Positions 1 through 9,895 of a stretch of DNA of 27,237 nucleotides are shown here, one piece after another. The position numbers were made by a program, and so were the translations under genes. Source of the DNA: Lingula anatina (lineage: Eukaryota; Brachiopoda; Lingulata; Lingulida; Lingulidae); contig NW_019773713.1 of NCBI RefSeq assembly GCF_001039355.2, positions 8,181-35,417 of the forward strand, written 5' to 3'. Under the pieces are notes generated by a model, which searched no databases, was not told the DNA's origin, and worked only from the letters and a program-made list of their open reading frames with translations. Position 1 is the stretch's first letter. Each line of letters begins with the position of its first letter.

Positions 1-19
1 AAAAGAAAAAAAGGAAGAA

Positions 20-39
20 GGGGGGGGGGGGGGGGGGGG
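20..39. repeat. poly(G) run
   Basis: An uninterrupted run of about 20 G follows an A/G-rich stretch at the window edge. It is a homopolymer microsatellite downstream of the FkbM gene, with no coding signal around it. Its length may be unreliable in the assembly. Confidence 0.9.
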
Positions 40-209
40 ACCACCACCAGTGTTGTGTTTGACACTCTACAAAATGCAATAAAAAAATTCTCAATTTTTT
101 GTAGAAACGTACAATGTATAACAAAATCGTGAGGAAAAGCAAAAGGTCAAATCCAGGGTTGCAGTAAATTTGTGAACATAGCCTACTATATGAAAAAACC
201 CTCCAATGT

Positions 210-618
210 TTAGTGGACATCTTGTCGCACAAACGTAAGATCTTGTCCGATAGGCTGCACTTCTTTATACATCCCGGTTCGAGTAAATACCCCTCTAATA
301 TCTTTTAAAGCCTGACTGTAATTCTTACTACGCTGATGAACTTCGACCGTCCACATATCAACCGTTATTTTATCCCACGGGAAAGCTCGGAGAACCTCCA
401 GCTCTGCTCCCTCTATGTCGAGGGAAAAGAAGTCCACGTGTGTCCGACCAATGGTGCTTAAAAGCGTCTGAATCGGTAAGCAAAGTAGCCTGCTCTTTCC
501 CCTAATAGGTCGGTTTTTGTTTATTGGGTTGATGGCCCCAGCATCTGCTCTGCTGGATAACGTGAAATCCAGCCAAATGGGTTTACTCGTGAGACAGGAC
601 TGGACCACAAATGCTTTC
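210..618 (-). CDS. FkbM/Star-like methyltransferase, last exon
   Basis: C-terminal exon of a Methyltransf_21 (FkbM-like) protein. The acceptor is tttcatttcag followed by G at 618; that G completes the codon left open by the exon ending at 1298. The stop is TAA at 210-212. The exon carries the family hallmark SLDIEGAELEVL, followed by the W-T-V-E-V-H strand and the C-terminal GQDLTFVRQDV block, which resembles the end of invertebrate Star-like proteins. FkbM domains bind S-adenosylmethionine and are named for O-methylation, but the animal Star branch (single-pass ER/Golgi membrane proteins) has no settled substrate, so the activity is not assigned. No clear minus-strand AATAAA was found below 210. 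Confidence 0.82.
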
Positions 619-1297
619 CTGAAATGAAAGGTATATTAGATATGTAAGGCAATGTCTATCTATCCACTGTATGTCTAAACATATTTTGTCCGCGGTCATA
701 AATGTGATTCTATCGATTCTATTTAAGTGCAAATCTTTGTATCCAACAGACAAAAGGTTATCACAGAATGCACCCACTTCATTGCCTCAAGAAAACTGTA
801 CTTTTCGATTGTGTGAGTGATGTACTTCCTTTTAGTTTTCTCACCAATTTCATTCGATATATAAAATAGTATGAATCTCATACAAATAATTGTTATCCCT
901 TTAATTATATGCACTTTTCTCTAACGCAAGAGAAGTGTGTCACAGTAGAGAAATGTGCCATGATTTAACCAGCGACATATCTGTGAATATCCAATGAAAA
1001 ATCAGTCTGTAGCCCTGGTGGGTGGTATTACTCAAGCATGTTGTACAAATCATTTTCATTTTCAACATGGAGGATTGCTTTTATTTATTTGGCCACATAC
1101 CCGGCATGTGATAACAGCAACAAAGGTCACTTGTAAAAAAGAGAGAATGGCATGTATAGTTCCCTGCTGTAACCTTGATTTGCTTGGAATGAGGTTGATA
1201 AAACAATCTCATACTTGTATGAGAAACCGAGACAAGTACAAGCATAAATTAATGTATAATACTAAAAAGAAATAGGTCTACAGGTGCAAACACAAAC

Positions 1298-1751
1298 CTG
1301 CTTTTCATGACAAGTAGTTCAAAATTTTGGGGGTCTGGTTCCACCAGTATTCCGGTCCAGTTGCGTGATTTTTCGAAAAATAAAGAGTTACTGCCCTGCT
1401 CCCCGTCCCAAGCACCGGCCTCCACAAAGAACCCATTGCGTCGATGGTGCAGAACTTGATCAACCAGACTACTTTGGCCGTTTTGGGAATAATCAATTGC
1501 TTTGGGCCTCTTAAGATTCCGAGGCCTCCTAGACGGCGTATAGAGCAGTTTGCGCCTCACAAACTCTAGCAGCCTGGGATCAAGTGCGTCCAGTTCTCTC
1601 GAGAAAAGATCTTGAAGAACCTCGATGTCTGTACTGCTTCTTTCTTTCATTTCAAATGGGAGAATGTTTTGACGTAAAACCCCATCATGATGAACACAGT
1701 TAGTGTGATTATTGTACATGCCAGTAGGAAATGTTCTTTGTAATGCATTTT
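1298..1751 (-). CDS. FkbM/Star-like methyltransferase, central exon
   Basis: This exon of 454 nt has a good acceptor (ttttctgtttttgtag) before 1751 and a donor CAG|GTTTGT after 1298. It encodes the SAM-binding first half of the fold: FFVEAGAWDGE (motif I, G-x-x-D type), then SNSLFFEK, then ILVEPDP, whose acidic residue normally holds the SAM ribose. The preceding ~80 residues form a charged stem (KERSSTDIEVLQDLFSRELD) leading to IDYSQNGQSSLVDQ, as in Star-like proteins. It starts in codon position 2 and ends in position 2, which matches both neighbouring exons. I see no stop or frameshift, so the gene looks intact. Confidence 0.85.
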
Positions 1752-1939
1752 CTACAAAAACAGAAAAATACATATAAAAAAGAATAGATATTAATTTTAA
1801 GAACAAAACATGCATAAAAATGAAAAAAAGAAAAAACAAGAAAATTCATGTACATACCTCTGTAAACGAAACATTAATTGGAATCACATGCTTGAGCCAT
1901 TGTATTTAAATTCGATCATACTCGTAATTAACGACAGCA

Positions 1940-1941
<2 letters not shown>

Positions 1942-2010
<69 letters not shown>
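1942..2010. repeat. (CT)n-(TA)n compound microsatellite
   Basis: About 22 CT units run directly into about 13 TA units. It lies in the first intron of the FkbM gene, between the exons at 1298-1751 and 2288-2492. Slippage variation is likely. Confidence 0.95.
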
Positions 2011-2287
2011 ATTATGAAACACAAGCTGGAAATCCAGGAATGATTTCATACCTTTAGCTGGCCACTTCACTACCTAACGGTAAGTTAGTAACAACATGCA
2101 TCCACTTACATCAGTCTGATGAAGGTCTACGTCCAATTAAGCGGTAAGCTAACAGTATGAAAGCATTCCAGGTTGTTATTTATAATTACCATATATGCAG
2201 TAAGTGTGGAGTATTCGATTATTTTCTTTAACATTCTTTAATGTAGATACAGGACCTTAAAAAGTATATGAATCTGATTATACTTAC

Positions 2288-2492
2288 CGCTGGGTCTTGC
2301 AGTCGTTGCACTGGGCAACAGCAATATAACTGCAGCGTTTAAATATGATATGCATGATTTATCAATGAGTACGTCATAAATTATAAAGTCGTCTTCATAT
2401 TGAAAATGCGGTTTTCTAGATCTTATTTCAAGATGATGGCGTATGTCTGGAGATTGGTGCTTTATTCTAAAAAAATTCATCCATGAAACCAT
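2288..2492 (-). CDS. FkbM/Star-like methyltransferase, probable first coding exon
   Basis: An open frame starts at ATG 2490-2492 and ends at a strong donor, GCG|GTAAGTA, after 2288. It leaves one base of a codon, exactly what the exon starting at 1751 needs (G|AA gives Glu). The predicted ~68 residues have a basic N-terminus and a hydrophobic stretch near residues 47-62 (CISYLNAAVILLLPSA). That stretch could be a type II signal anchor, as expected for a Star-like membrane protein. With the other two exons the coding length is 205+454+409 = 1068 nt, i.e. 355 aa plus stop. The N-terminus shows no conserved motif, so the start could be elsewhere or a further exon could exist upstream. Confidence 0.5.
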
Positions 2493-2499
2493 CTTTTAT

Positions 2500-4052
2500 A
2501 TCAACATGCGTTCGACTTTGAATATCCTATTAAGTGTCACTGGTTTGATCTCTGTAAAAAAGACGCACATGCTGGTGTGTTAACTTTAGATTGAATACAA
2601 TGTTTTTATAACACGAGTATATATAATGATGGAATATTTTGGATTTTGATTTAAGATATTGTGGAGACCCGGCTGGTTGGACCCCGGGGTAAGTTGCCCC
2701 CCCCATCAATTTATGGAAAAGTAACAACGGGATGAAAAAAATTGATCACATCATTTTGTAAAGTGACCGTATCCAATAATTCCAAGAAAGCTTCGGTCGT
2801 AAAAAAAATATTATTTAGGCGGTGAGTCCAAACGAAAAAAAAATGTACATCTTAAACTTTATTTAAGAGATTTTAAAATCTATTTTGATAGGCTTTAGGT
2901 CAAATGTGATATATGCATACGGCATCAAACTGAAGATCATTGTTTCATGTTTCACAGAAATGCATCATCGTTGTTCATTCTAGTACCAAAATGGTTGCAA
3001 TCCTTTAAAAAAAAATGTTGGCCCCCTTGACTAGGGCAAGTTGGACCCTCATATAGACCACAATCCTTTGCGCGCAACAGAGCTACAGACCATTGTTATA
3101 ACAAATATGCATATGAAGTCAATTTTTTTGCCACAAAAGCATACCAAATGCCAGCATATAGTTTCAAATAGTATAACTAAGAGTATTACCAAAAGACATC
3201 GTTTAATATTACCCAAGAATGATATTTGAATTCATTTTTCTGCTAGCTGTCTATGGTGTATATATGTCAAAGGCCTGGATCAAATCTAGTCCTATGCATA
3301 AAAACACAGACCCCATGTTTATTACGCCCTGGTTGGGCACATTCTTTATGTTGTCTTTGCATTGTTAACAGCATAATAATCANGTGTTTCTCTTTGCAAC
3401 TGAGAAGCACATGTGCTAATCTTTTGATCAGTAACTTATAGTTATCAGGCTTAAAAGATTTTATTTTTGACGAAGAGCTTGTCAAAATGACTTTAAAATT
3501 GTTCGGGTTAAAAGCAGTTTTTGGCTTTATCCTCCAAGCTACATTCACTCATATATTGTATGTGCATGTCCTTTACCTATAAAAAATAACTGAGTGTACA
3601 GATGTATATATTTAAATAATGCTGTGAAAATATTATATTTATTATTATTGCTATTATTATTATTATTGCAATCAGACAAATGATTGAAGTCTTATTATAA
3701 TATACAATTGCATAATATATAAATCTTAAACTTCATAGCTCAATTTAAGCCAGACTTTACTGGTAACTTTCAATAGACCAAATTCATTTCAAGCCAGGGG
3801 GCATGTTTATGTTAACTGTCAGTTTGATATAAACAGTACGCCTACAGCTTGCTCAACCAGGTCAATTAACTATACATAGCACATTTAAATTTAAGCAGGC
3901 GGCTCATAAAACCGCTGAGCTATTTGAAATCTAAGCCAGACGCTAGGTCAGGAATGTTCTAAGGAAGAGGCAAGAATATCAGTAAATACTGTCAATATCA
4001 GTAAATGAATACATATAAATAGCAAGCAAGCAACATCGTTCATTAAAGCCCT
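2500..4052. other. Intergenic stretch with no supported gene
   Basis: I see no gene here. Reading frames are short and without family motifs. A short ATT/TTA microsatellite lies near 3636-3666, and there are two C-rich GTTGG(A)CCC-type patches near 2670-2700 and 3018-3050. Position 3383 is an N, so one reading frame in that area is uncertain. Confidence 0.6.
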
Positions 4053-5093
4053 TTAACCCTCAAGAGACCAAGCTATTTTACTGACTGAAATGACCAAGTG
4101 GGGTCATTTATGACCCCATTGTGCTGTGTACAGGGATCCTTATTATAAAACGCTGTTGAGGCTTTATCACACCCATACTACTCCCAGGATTAAAGACAAG
4201 TATTTTATAATGATCTAATGTAATAAGTATTTGGTAATAATACTTTTATTGCATGAAATAACCAAGCACAGATTTTAAGAACAACATTACACCGGTATTT
4301 AGACAGTCATTGTCAGTTTCCACTTGCAGAAATATTTCTCTTTTCATTTGCCACACTAAATGAAAAAAGTACATTACAAAATTACTTTGAGTAAAAATAT
4401 TTTGATTTATGTTGAGACAGCATCCTGCTAACTTCAATAAGAATAATTAGCTGACTTGCTGAGTAGGGAATACCCTAATGCTGGTAAGGAAGTCGTACTA
4501 CTCAGAACACATTCAATCAACCTACATGTATGTTACTACCACAGCTGTGTATAAAACAAAATCCACACAAACAATATGTTAATATATGTATAATATGATA
4601 TCGACAGAATTATTTAGATTTCAGAAATACCTGAAAATTGTAACAGTCAAAATGAGAGACCCAGTTATGAGAACAAGTTCCAGCAAAGCTACTGAAATTA
4701 GATTCAGTGATGCACTATTAGTAACACTTCAAGCACAATCTTTACAAACCACTTATTTGTGCCTATGTTTTGGGCACACTGGCTGGTTGCATGAAGCACA
4801 TGCATGTGACATTTTCCTGTCAGTGTTGCATGAGCAATCATTTGAATAAAATTTAAAAACTTATATTTAAAAACCAATGCTTTGCTTTGGGGTCATAAAT
4901 GACCCCACAAGCGTTTGTGATGTATACGCCACACTAAATGGTTGATCCCTACAAAAAACTGTGAAAGTGTGTAGGATTAGTAGACTGACAAACTCATGCA
5001 AGGAAAGAAAATTCGAATAAAAAATAAAGAGATGGCACATTAAATCATATGGCTGGGGTCGTAAATGACCCCACTCGGTCACTTGAGGGTTAA
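4053..5093. mobile_element. Non-autonomous piggyBac-type element
   Basis: TTAA at 4053-4056 and 5090-5093 flanks an element beginning CCCTCAAG (4057) and ending CTTGAGGG (5089). A TTAA target duplication plus CCCT ends is the signature of the piggyBac superfamily. The ends match for 8 bp exactly and, with one mismatch, through CCCTCAAG(A/T)GACC. Inside both ends lies GACC(A/G)AGTGGGGTCATTTA(T/C)GACCCC, spaced 19 bp further inward on the left because the GACCAAG motif is present twice. The 1033-bp interior has no recognisable transposase: the longest frame (4586-4849, 87 aa) lacks DDE_Tnp_1_7 motifs. It is probably a MITE-like derivative moved by a transposase encoded elsewhere. Confidence 0.8.
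4093..4115. promoter_or_regulatory. Palindromic subterminal motif, left end of piggyBac-type element
   Basis: GTGGGGTCATTTATGACCCC contains the near-perfect palindrome GGGGTCATTTATGACCCC. Related copies lie at about 4888-4907 (with CATAAATG core) and 5054-5073 (CGTAAATG core) near the right end. Repeated subterminal motifs are typical transposase binding sites; that role is inferred. Confidence 0.55.
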
Positions 5094-5372
5094 AAATACC
5101 ACTTTTGACCGATCTTTTCTACAGCCAGAAATGCGAAGGCTACGCATGCCACCACGTGTGGAAACAAAAGGCAGGTCCATTTGCAGATAATCATTGAGGC
5201 AATACTACAGGGAACCGCCGGGGTGCAGAGCTGGCTATGCGAAATGGGCTACTCGCTGACTACAGGGGTCAAAATTGCCACGCTACCCGGCCACGCTCGC
5301 CGAGGACCGCCCTATAATTATGAACAGATAGGGTTCTATTTCTTACAGTAAGAATGTAACCAAAGTCTACTA
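5094..5372. other. Gap between piggyBac element and TPR gene
   Basis: This stretch lies downstream of the TPR gene stop on the minus strand. It is more GC-rich (about 5200-5320) than its surroundings and contains no open frame of note. No clear minus-strand polyadenylation signal was found. Confidence 0.5.
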
Positions 5373-7416
5373 TCAAGGGTCTCTCTGGTTTAGCTGTACG
5401 TGGTGGACTGATGCTGCTGTATCTTCATGTTCATCTCCCAGTACACTTTTTCTTAATTTTAGCGCCCTCTTGTGGTACTCTAATGCACCCCTATAGTCAC
5501 CCTTTCTCTCCAGGATCAAGCCTATATTGTGGATGGTCCAGGCCATGTTAGCATCAGGCTTGTCTTTGAGCACAATGTCATACATAGCCAGTGCTTGTCT
5601 GTACATATCCAGTGCACCGTCCAAGTCACCCATCTCATCCATTGTGCATGCTATCTCATGAATAGTGATAGCAGTGTCAACGTGGTCTCCTAGTACCTTC
5701 TGTTGTATCTGTAAAGCTTGTCTATATGATGTCAGAGCACTTTCATTGTCTCCTAACTTTAGCTGTGCTCTAGCTAACCTGATTAATGTTGCTGCTGTAT
5801 CTTCATGTTCATCTTCCAGCACACTTTTCCTAATTTCTAGCGCCCTCTTGTGGAACGCTAGTGCACCACTCATGTCACCCTTTTCCTCCAGGATCAAACC
5901 AATGTTGTTGATAGTACCAGCCATGTAAGCATCAGCCTTGTCTTTGAGAACTTTCTCTTTCATAGCCAGTGCTTGTCTGTACATATCCAGTGCACCGTCT
6001 AAGTCACCCATCTGATCCAGTGTGTATGCTAGCTGATGAAGACTAGAGGCAGTGTCAACGTGGTCTCCTAGCACCTTCTGTCGTATCTGTAAAGCTTGCC
6101 TATATGATGTCAGTGCATTCTTATTGTCTCCTAGTTTTTGCTGTGCCCTTGCTAACTTTTGGAATGATGCTGCTGTATCTTTATGTTCATCTCCCAGCAC
6201 ACTTTTCCTTATTTGTAGCGCCCTCTTGTGGTACTCTAGTGCACCCCTATTGTCACCCTTTTTCTCCAGGATCAAGCCAATGTTGTTTATGGTGCTGGCC
6301 ATGTTAGCAACAGACTTGTCTTTGAGAACTCTCTCTTTCATAGCCAGTGCTTGTCTGTACATATCCAGTGCACCGTCCAAGTCACCCATCTGGTCCAGTG
6401 TGTATGCTATCTGATGAAGAGTAATAGCTGTGTCAACGTGATCTCCAAGTACCTTCTGATGTATGTGTAGAGCTTGTCTGTATGATGCCAGTGCACTGTC
6501 ATTGTCTCCTAAGTGTAGCTGTGCATTTGCTAAGTTGTTGAATGATGCTGCTGTATCTTTATGTTCATCTCCCAGCACACTTTTCCTTATTTCTAGCGCC
6601 CTCTTGTAGTGCTCTAGTGCACCCCTATTGTCGCCCTTTTTCTCCAGGATCAAGCCAATGTTGTTTATGGTGCTGGCCATGTTAGCAACAGACTTGTCTT
6701 TGAGAACTTTCTCTTTCATGGCCAGTGCTTGTCTGTACATATTCAGTGCACCGTCCAAGTCACCCATCTGGTCCAGTGTGTATGCTATCTGATGAAGAGT
6801 AATAGCTGTGTCAACGTGATCTCCTAGTACATGTACCTTCTGTTGTATGTGTAGAGCTTGTCTGTATGATGCCAGTGCACTGTCATTGTCTCCTAAGTGT
6901 AGCTGTGCATTTGCTAAGTTGTTGAATGATGCTGCTGTATCTTCATGTTCATCTCCCAGCACACTTTTCCTAATTTTTAGCACCCTCTTGTGGTACTCTA
7001 GTGCACCCCTCATGTCGCCCTTTTCCTCCAGGATCAAACCAATGTTGTCGATAGAAGTAGCCATGTAAGCATCAGACTTGTCTTTGAGAACAATGTCATA
7101 CATAGCCAGTGCTTGTCTGTACATATTCAGTGCACCGTCCAAGTCACCCATGTGGTCCAGTAAGTATGCTATCCTTTGAAGAGTAGAGGCCGTGTCAACG
7201 TTGTCTCCTAGTTCCTTCTGCTGTATCTGTAGATTTTGCCTATATAATCTCACGTTTTGCCATACTCTAACAAAAAAGTGAAAAGATGGCGCTGTATCTT
7301 CATGCTTATCTCCCAGCACACTTTTCCTTATTTCTAGCGACCTCTTGTGGTACTCTAGTGCACCACTCATGTCGCCCTTTTTCTCCAGGATCACAGCAAT
7401 GTTGTTGATAGTACTA
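5373..7416 (-). CDS. Kinesin-light-chain-like TPR repeat protein (C-terminal part)
   Basis: A long open frame is made almost wholly of 42-residue TPRs of the kinesin light chain/nephrocystin-3 type (for example ALEYHKRALEIRKSVLGDEH and ALASYRQALHIQQKVLGDH). About 16 repeats fill the ~680 residues and end at a stop at 5373-5375. Three TPRs form a block of 126 residues (378 bp) repeated about five times. The most upstream block is eroded: after EDTA the helix pair is scrambled and about 7 residues are missing (7240-7290). Such TPRs are protein-binding superhelices; no catalytic domain is visible here, and partners such as NACHT or kinase domains could lie upstream. Coding homology continues beyond the MITE at 7417-7700, so the displayed methionine at 7392-7394 is an internal residue, not the true start. 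Confidence 0.85.
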
Positions 7417-7700
7417 CCCGCACGAAAATGCAGTAGTATCGAAGTAGCAAAGAAGCATTAACGCAGTAGTGGTGTGGAGCATATTTGCAGTAGAAATGCA
7501 GTATACCCTACTGCAATTCTACTTCAAAAATTGCATAGGGTTGTACAGAGGAGGAGCATTAATGCAGTAGATTAGCAGCATGATAGAAGCATGTTTCAAA
7601 TATGCTAATTAGCTCCCAATGCAAAGCAGATTTGAGGCATATTTGCAGTATGATTGCAGTAGTCTACTGCGCTGGAGCATCTACTGCGTTTTCGTGCGGG
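7417..7700. mobile_element. MITE inserted in the TPR gene
   Basis: The element has perfect 8-bp ends, CCCGCACG and CGTGCGGG, inside 20-bp terminal inverted repeats (CCCGCACGAAAATGCAGTAG versus CCCGCACGAAAACGCAGTAG). It is 284 bp with no coding capacity. The flanks are CTA on the left and ATA on the right; the uninterrupted TPR copies suggest a 2- or 3-bp target duplication centred on TA, now with one mismatch. The interior is full of the word GCAGTA in both orientations. Reading the TPR frame inward from upstream meets a TAG about 14 codons after MA, so the insertion truncates the protein unless it is spliced out. The superfamily is unresolved. Confidence 0.82.
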
Positions 7701-7738
7701 ATAGCCATGTCAGCACCAGGCTTGTCTTTGAGAACTGC
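7701..7738 (-). pseudogene. TPR gene fragment upstream of the MITE
   Basis: Minus-strand VLKDKPGADMA matches the third TPR of each block (VLKDKSVANMA, VLKDKADAYMA elsewhere), so this is the piece split off by the MITE. Homology stops at about 7735, where the minus strand reads cattgcag|TTCTCAAAG. That is either a genuine intron acceptor or the edge of an inserted repeat: the next ~60 bases resemble 16368-16430. I favour a broken or intron-edge exon; transcript evidence would decide. Confidence 0.6.
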
Positions 7739-8266
7739 AATGATATGAGTTCATTTCCGTTTTTCACACTTAATTACAGAATACACTATTGTTGTAAAGT
7801 TAATTACTTACGCTTACACTAATTACAATTAGTAATGATACAAAAATCAAATAGATGAAAAGTTAGAGTGATATTGAGTGCAAATTAAGTTTCATCGAGT
7901 GTCAACAAGTGTAGAACATGTCAGAAAAAGATGGAAAAGGTCAAAGCCAATAACATTTAATAAGATTGGTTAATTTCATAGCAGATTTTTATTTTGATCA
8001 ACTGTTTATCACATGATAACTAAGTTTTGGGCATGATTCAATATGAGTAATGCAAATAGTATTTTGGATAAGTTTAGTTGAAAACAAGTCTCTTAGACAT
8101 TGCCTAATAAGAGAATGTTCTATGGTAAAGTCAACATGACAATGGAAAGTTTCTGGAAATCACGCCATAAACAATTAAATGAACATAATTACACGCGTGA
8201 TCAGTACGGAGAATTACAGTATAAATATGGGTAAAATTGTATGAAAAGTGAGTGGTGAATAAATGA
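7739..8266. other. AT-rich spacer, partly a dispersed repeat
   Basis: Bases about 7738-7800 resemble 16368-16450 (shared words ATGAGTT-ATTTCC and TTGTAAAG). The rest precedes gag and may hold a 5' LTR or leader of the Ty3 element. I could not define an LTR because no matching 3' copy exists in the window, and I saw no clear primer-binding site. Confidence 0.45.
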
Positions 8267-9331
8267 TTGAAGACTTTTTGTACTTTTGCACCGAAATACG
8301 TTACAGAAAGTGAACAAACTTTTGAAATTCTATCATCTAGCAGTGAGTCGTCCGAAGAAGACGAAACACTACCTGAAAGTTCACACCAACAGACTGTTGT
8401 TCAGAAATGCAGTTTTTTAGATCAAGTCATCGAGCAAAAATCACCATCATATTTTTTGAAAGAGGCCAAACCAATTCCAACAGCCACGACAACCAAATTT
8501 CCCAAATCATCGAATTGGAAGGGTCATGCATCGTTAAACAAAAATCCATTTCAAACCGTCCAGAGTCTCCCATTGTTGATAGCGACAACGACAATGACAC
8601 AACCGACTCCGAATCTTCAACTGTCATCAGTTTTACCGAAAACGAGCCCATTGTTATTAGCGACGACGACAACAACGATGACAAAAGCGACTCCGACAAC
8701 GACAGAGTCCGCTAAGAGTCTCCAATCATCATTGATCTCAGTGAAGAATAAGCAGTATACGCTGAACGTCCAAGATCGCCAGATGAACAGTTTATTAACA
8801 ATCGAAAAAACTAGCAAGAAAACAATGTCGTCAGATCTAGGGTTAGCTCCGGAAAAATTTAGAGGAAATGGAGATGAAGATGTAGAGAGATGGCTGACTC
8901 ATTTTAGAAACTATGTCAGTTATAAAGAACTAGAAGGGGATCAAATAACGTCCATTTTTCCTCTCTTGTTAAAGCAGTCAGCTCTAGATTGGTATGAATC
9001 TTTGCCAGCTAGAGTACAAAAAGACTGGGAATCCCTTGAGGGCGAGTTTCGGCAATGATATCAGCTGAGAGATGGGAAAACTTGGGCGAAGGCGTCGGAG
9101 TTTTTCCGACGAAACCAAAGGCAAGACGAACCAGTGCAGAATTATATAGCGTCGATGCAGCATGATGCAAAACGTGCTCGATTAGATGAGGGTACAGCTC
9201 TTGTAGTAATGAACGGACTACTACCAGAAATAAGACCATTTGTGGTGCAAAGGGAACCAGCCGACTTCGACTCGTTGATGCACCATGCCCCAATTGCAGA
9301 AAATGCAGTACAACCCACAAGAAGAGTCTGA
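8267..9331 (+). pseudogene. gag: Ty3/gypsy gag, capsid region (broken)
   Basis: Retrotransposon Gag-like sequence. The first ~190 residues are Ser/Thr/acid-rich and of low complexity. The capsid core begins near 8840 (LAPEKFRGNGDEDVERW, then LLLKQSALDWYESLP), a pattern of Retrotrans_gag domains. An in-frame TGA at 9056-9058 interrupts the core; the same frame then continues (EFFRRNQRQDEPVQNYI) to a stop at 9331, with the following homology shifted by one frame. There is no ATG at the 5' edge: the first in-frame ATG is 8594-8596, so the natural start is unclear. It is certainly a pseudogene by these lesions. Gag would form the particle that packages the element RNA. Confidence 0.8.
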
Positions 9332-9560
9332 TATCAAAATGATCACAGAAAAAATCGACGCCTTAAAAAGTTCCATCAGTGATGCTGTCCTTGCCAGTAG
9401 AAGCCTGAAGTACAAATGGTACAGAACCCGAGACAAGTCACGAGACAGGTCCCGAATGTTGGAAACATCATGCCTCCAAGACCAAGGTCATTGACTTCCA
9501 TGAGAAGGTTTGGTACCAACGGCATCGGCCACGGGCGCATCATCCAACGCAACATCAGAC
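9285..9560 (+). pseudogene. Gag C-terminal linker, frameshifted
   Basis: The frame shifts relative to the capsid region. This one reads a basic, Arg/Ser-rich linker (RDKSRDRSR) typical of the segment between capsid and nucleocapsid. A second shift follows near 9480, after which MPPRPRSLTSMRRFG-type sequence runs until the SINE begins at about 9560. The coding sequence resumes after the SINE at about 9924. Confidence 0.5.
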
Positions 9561-9895
9561 CGACCGGATGGCCTTGTGGTTAGAGTGTCCACCTCCGGAG
9601 CGGGAGGACGTGGGTTCAAAACCCGTCCGGGGACATACCAGTCCTTTATAAACGGTACCTGCTGTCTCCCCGCTTGGCACTCAGCACTAAGGGGTTGAAG
9701 CAGGGGCCTGGTCAGGCAGTGCAGAAATGATATATTAGCTATGAGCGCCTAATATGGCAGCCGAGCTGTATGCTCCCCAGGGAGGTGAGACCGTCTATGG
9801 AGTGCACCAGTGTAAAAATGACCAGGTTTCCTTGACGTGAATATTCATATATAATTGTATAACTTCAACTTTCGGGTTGTGATTCTCCAATAAAG

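Noticed and set aside
994-1275. 93-residue plus frame near the FkbM gene
   Set aside because: It lies in the intron of the FkbM gene on the opposite strand, has no motifs and ends in a Lys run.
2660-3060. A MITE bounded by the two GTTGG-CCC patches
   Set aside because: The patches are in the same orientation and poorly matched, and no target duplication was seen.
4586-4849. 87-residue frame inside the piggyBac-type element as a transposase
   Set aside because: Too short, and none of the piggyBac DDD motifs are visible; more likely chance in the element interior.
5665-7068. Several plus-strand frames of 67-120 residues across the TPR gene
   Set aside because: They are antisense shadows of the TPR repeats: each repeats with the 378-bp period and reads Ser/Leu/Ala-rich sequence without motifs.
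7801-8266. 5' LTR of the Ty3 element
   Set aside because: No matching 3' copy is in the window, and no clear primer-binding site or TG...CA borders could be fixed, so it was not annotated as an LTR.
9569-9640. A tRNA gene
   Set aside because: Boxes A and B are present, but the head is followed by a SINE body and a TTA tail and lies inside gag, so it is a SINE head and not a functional tRNA.
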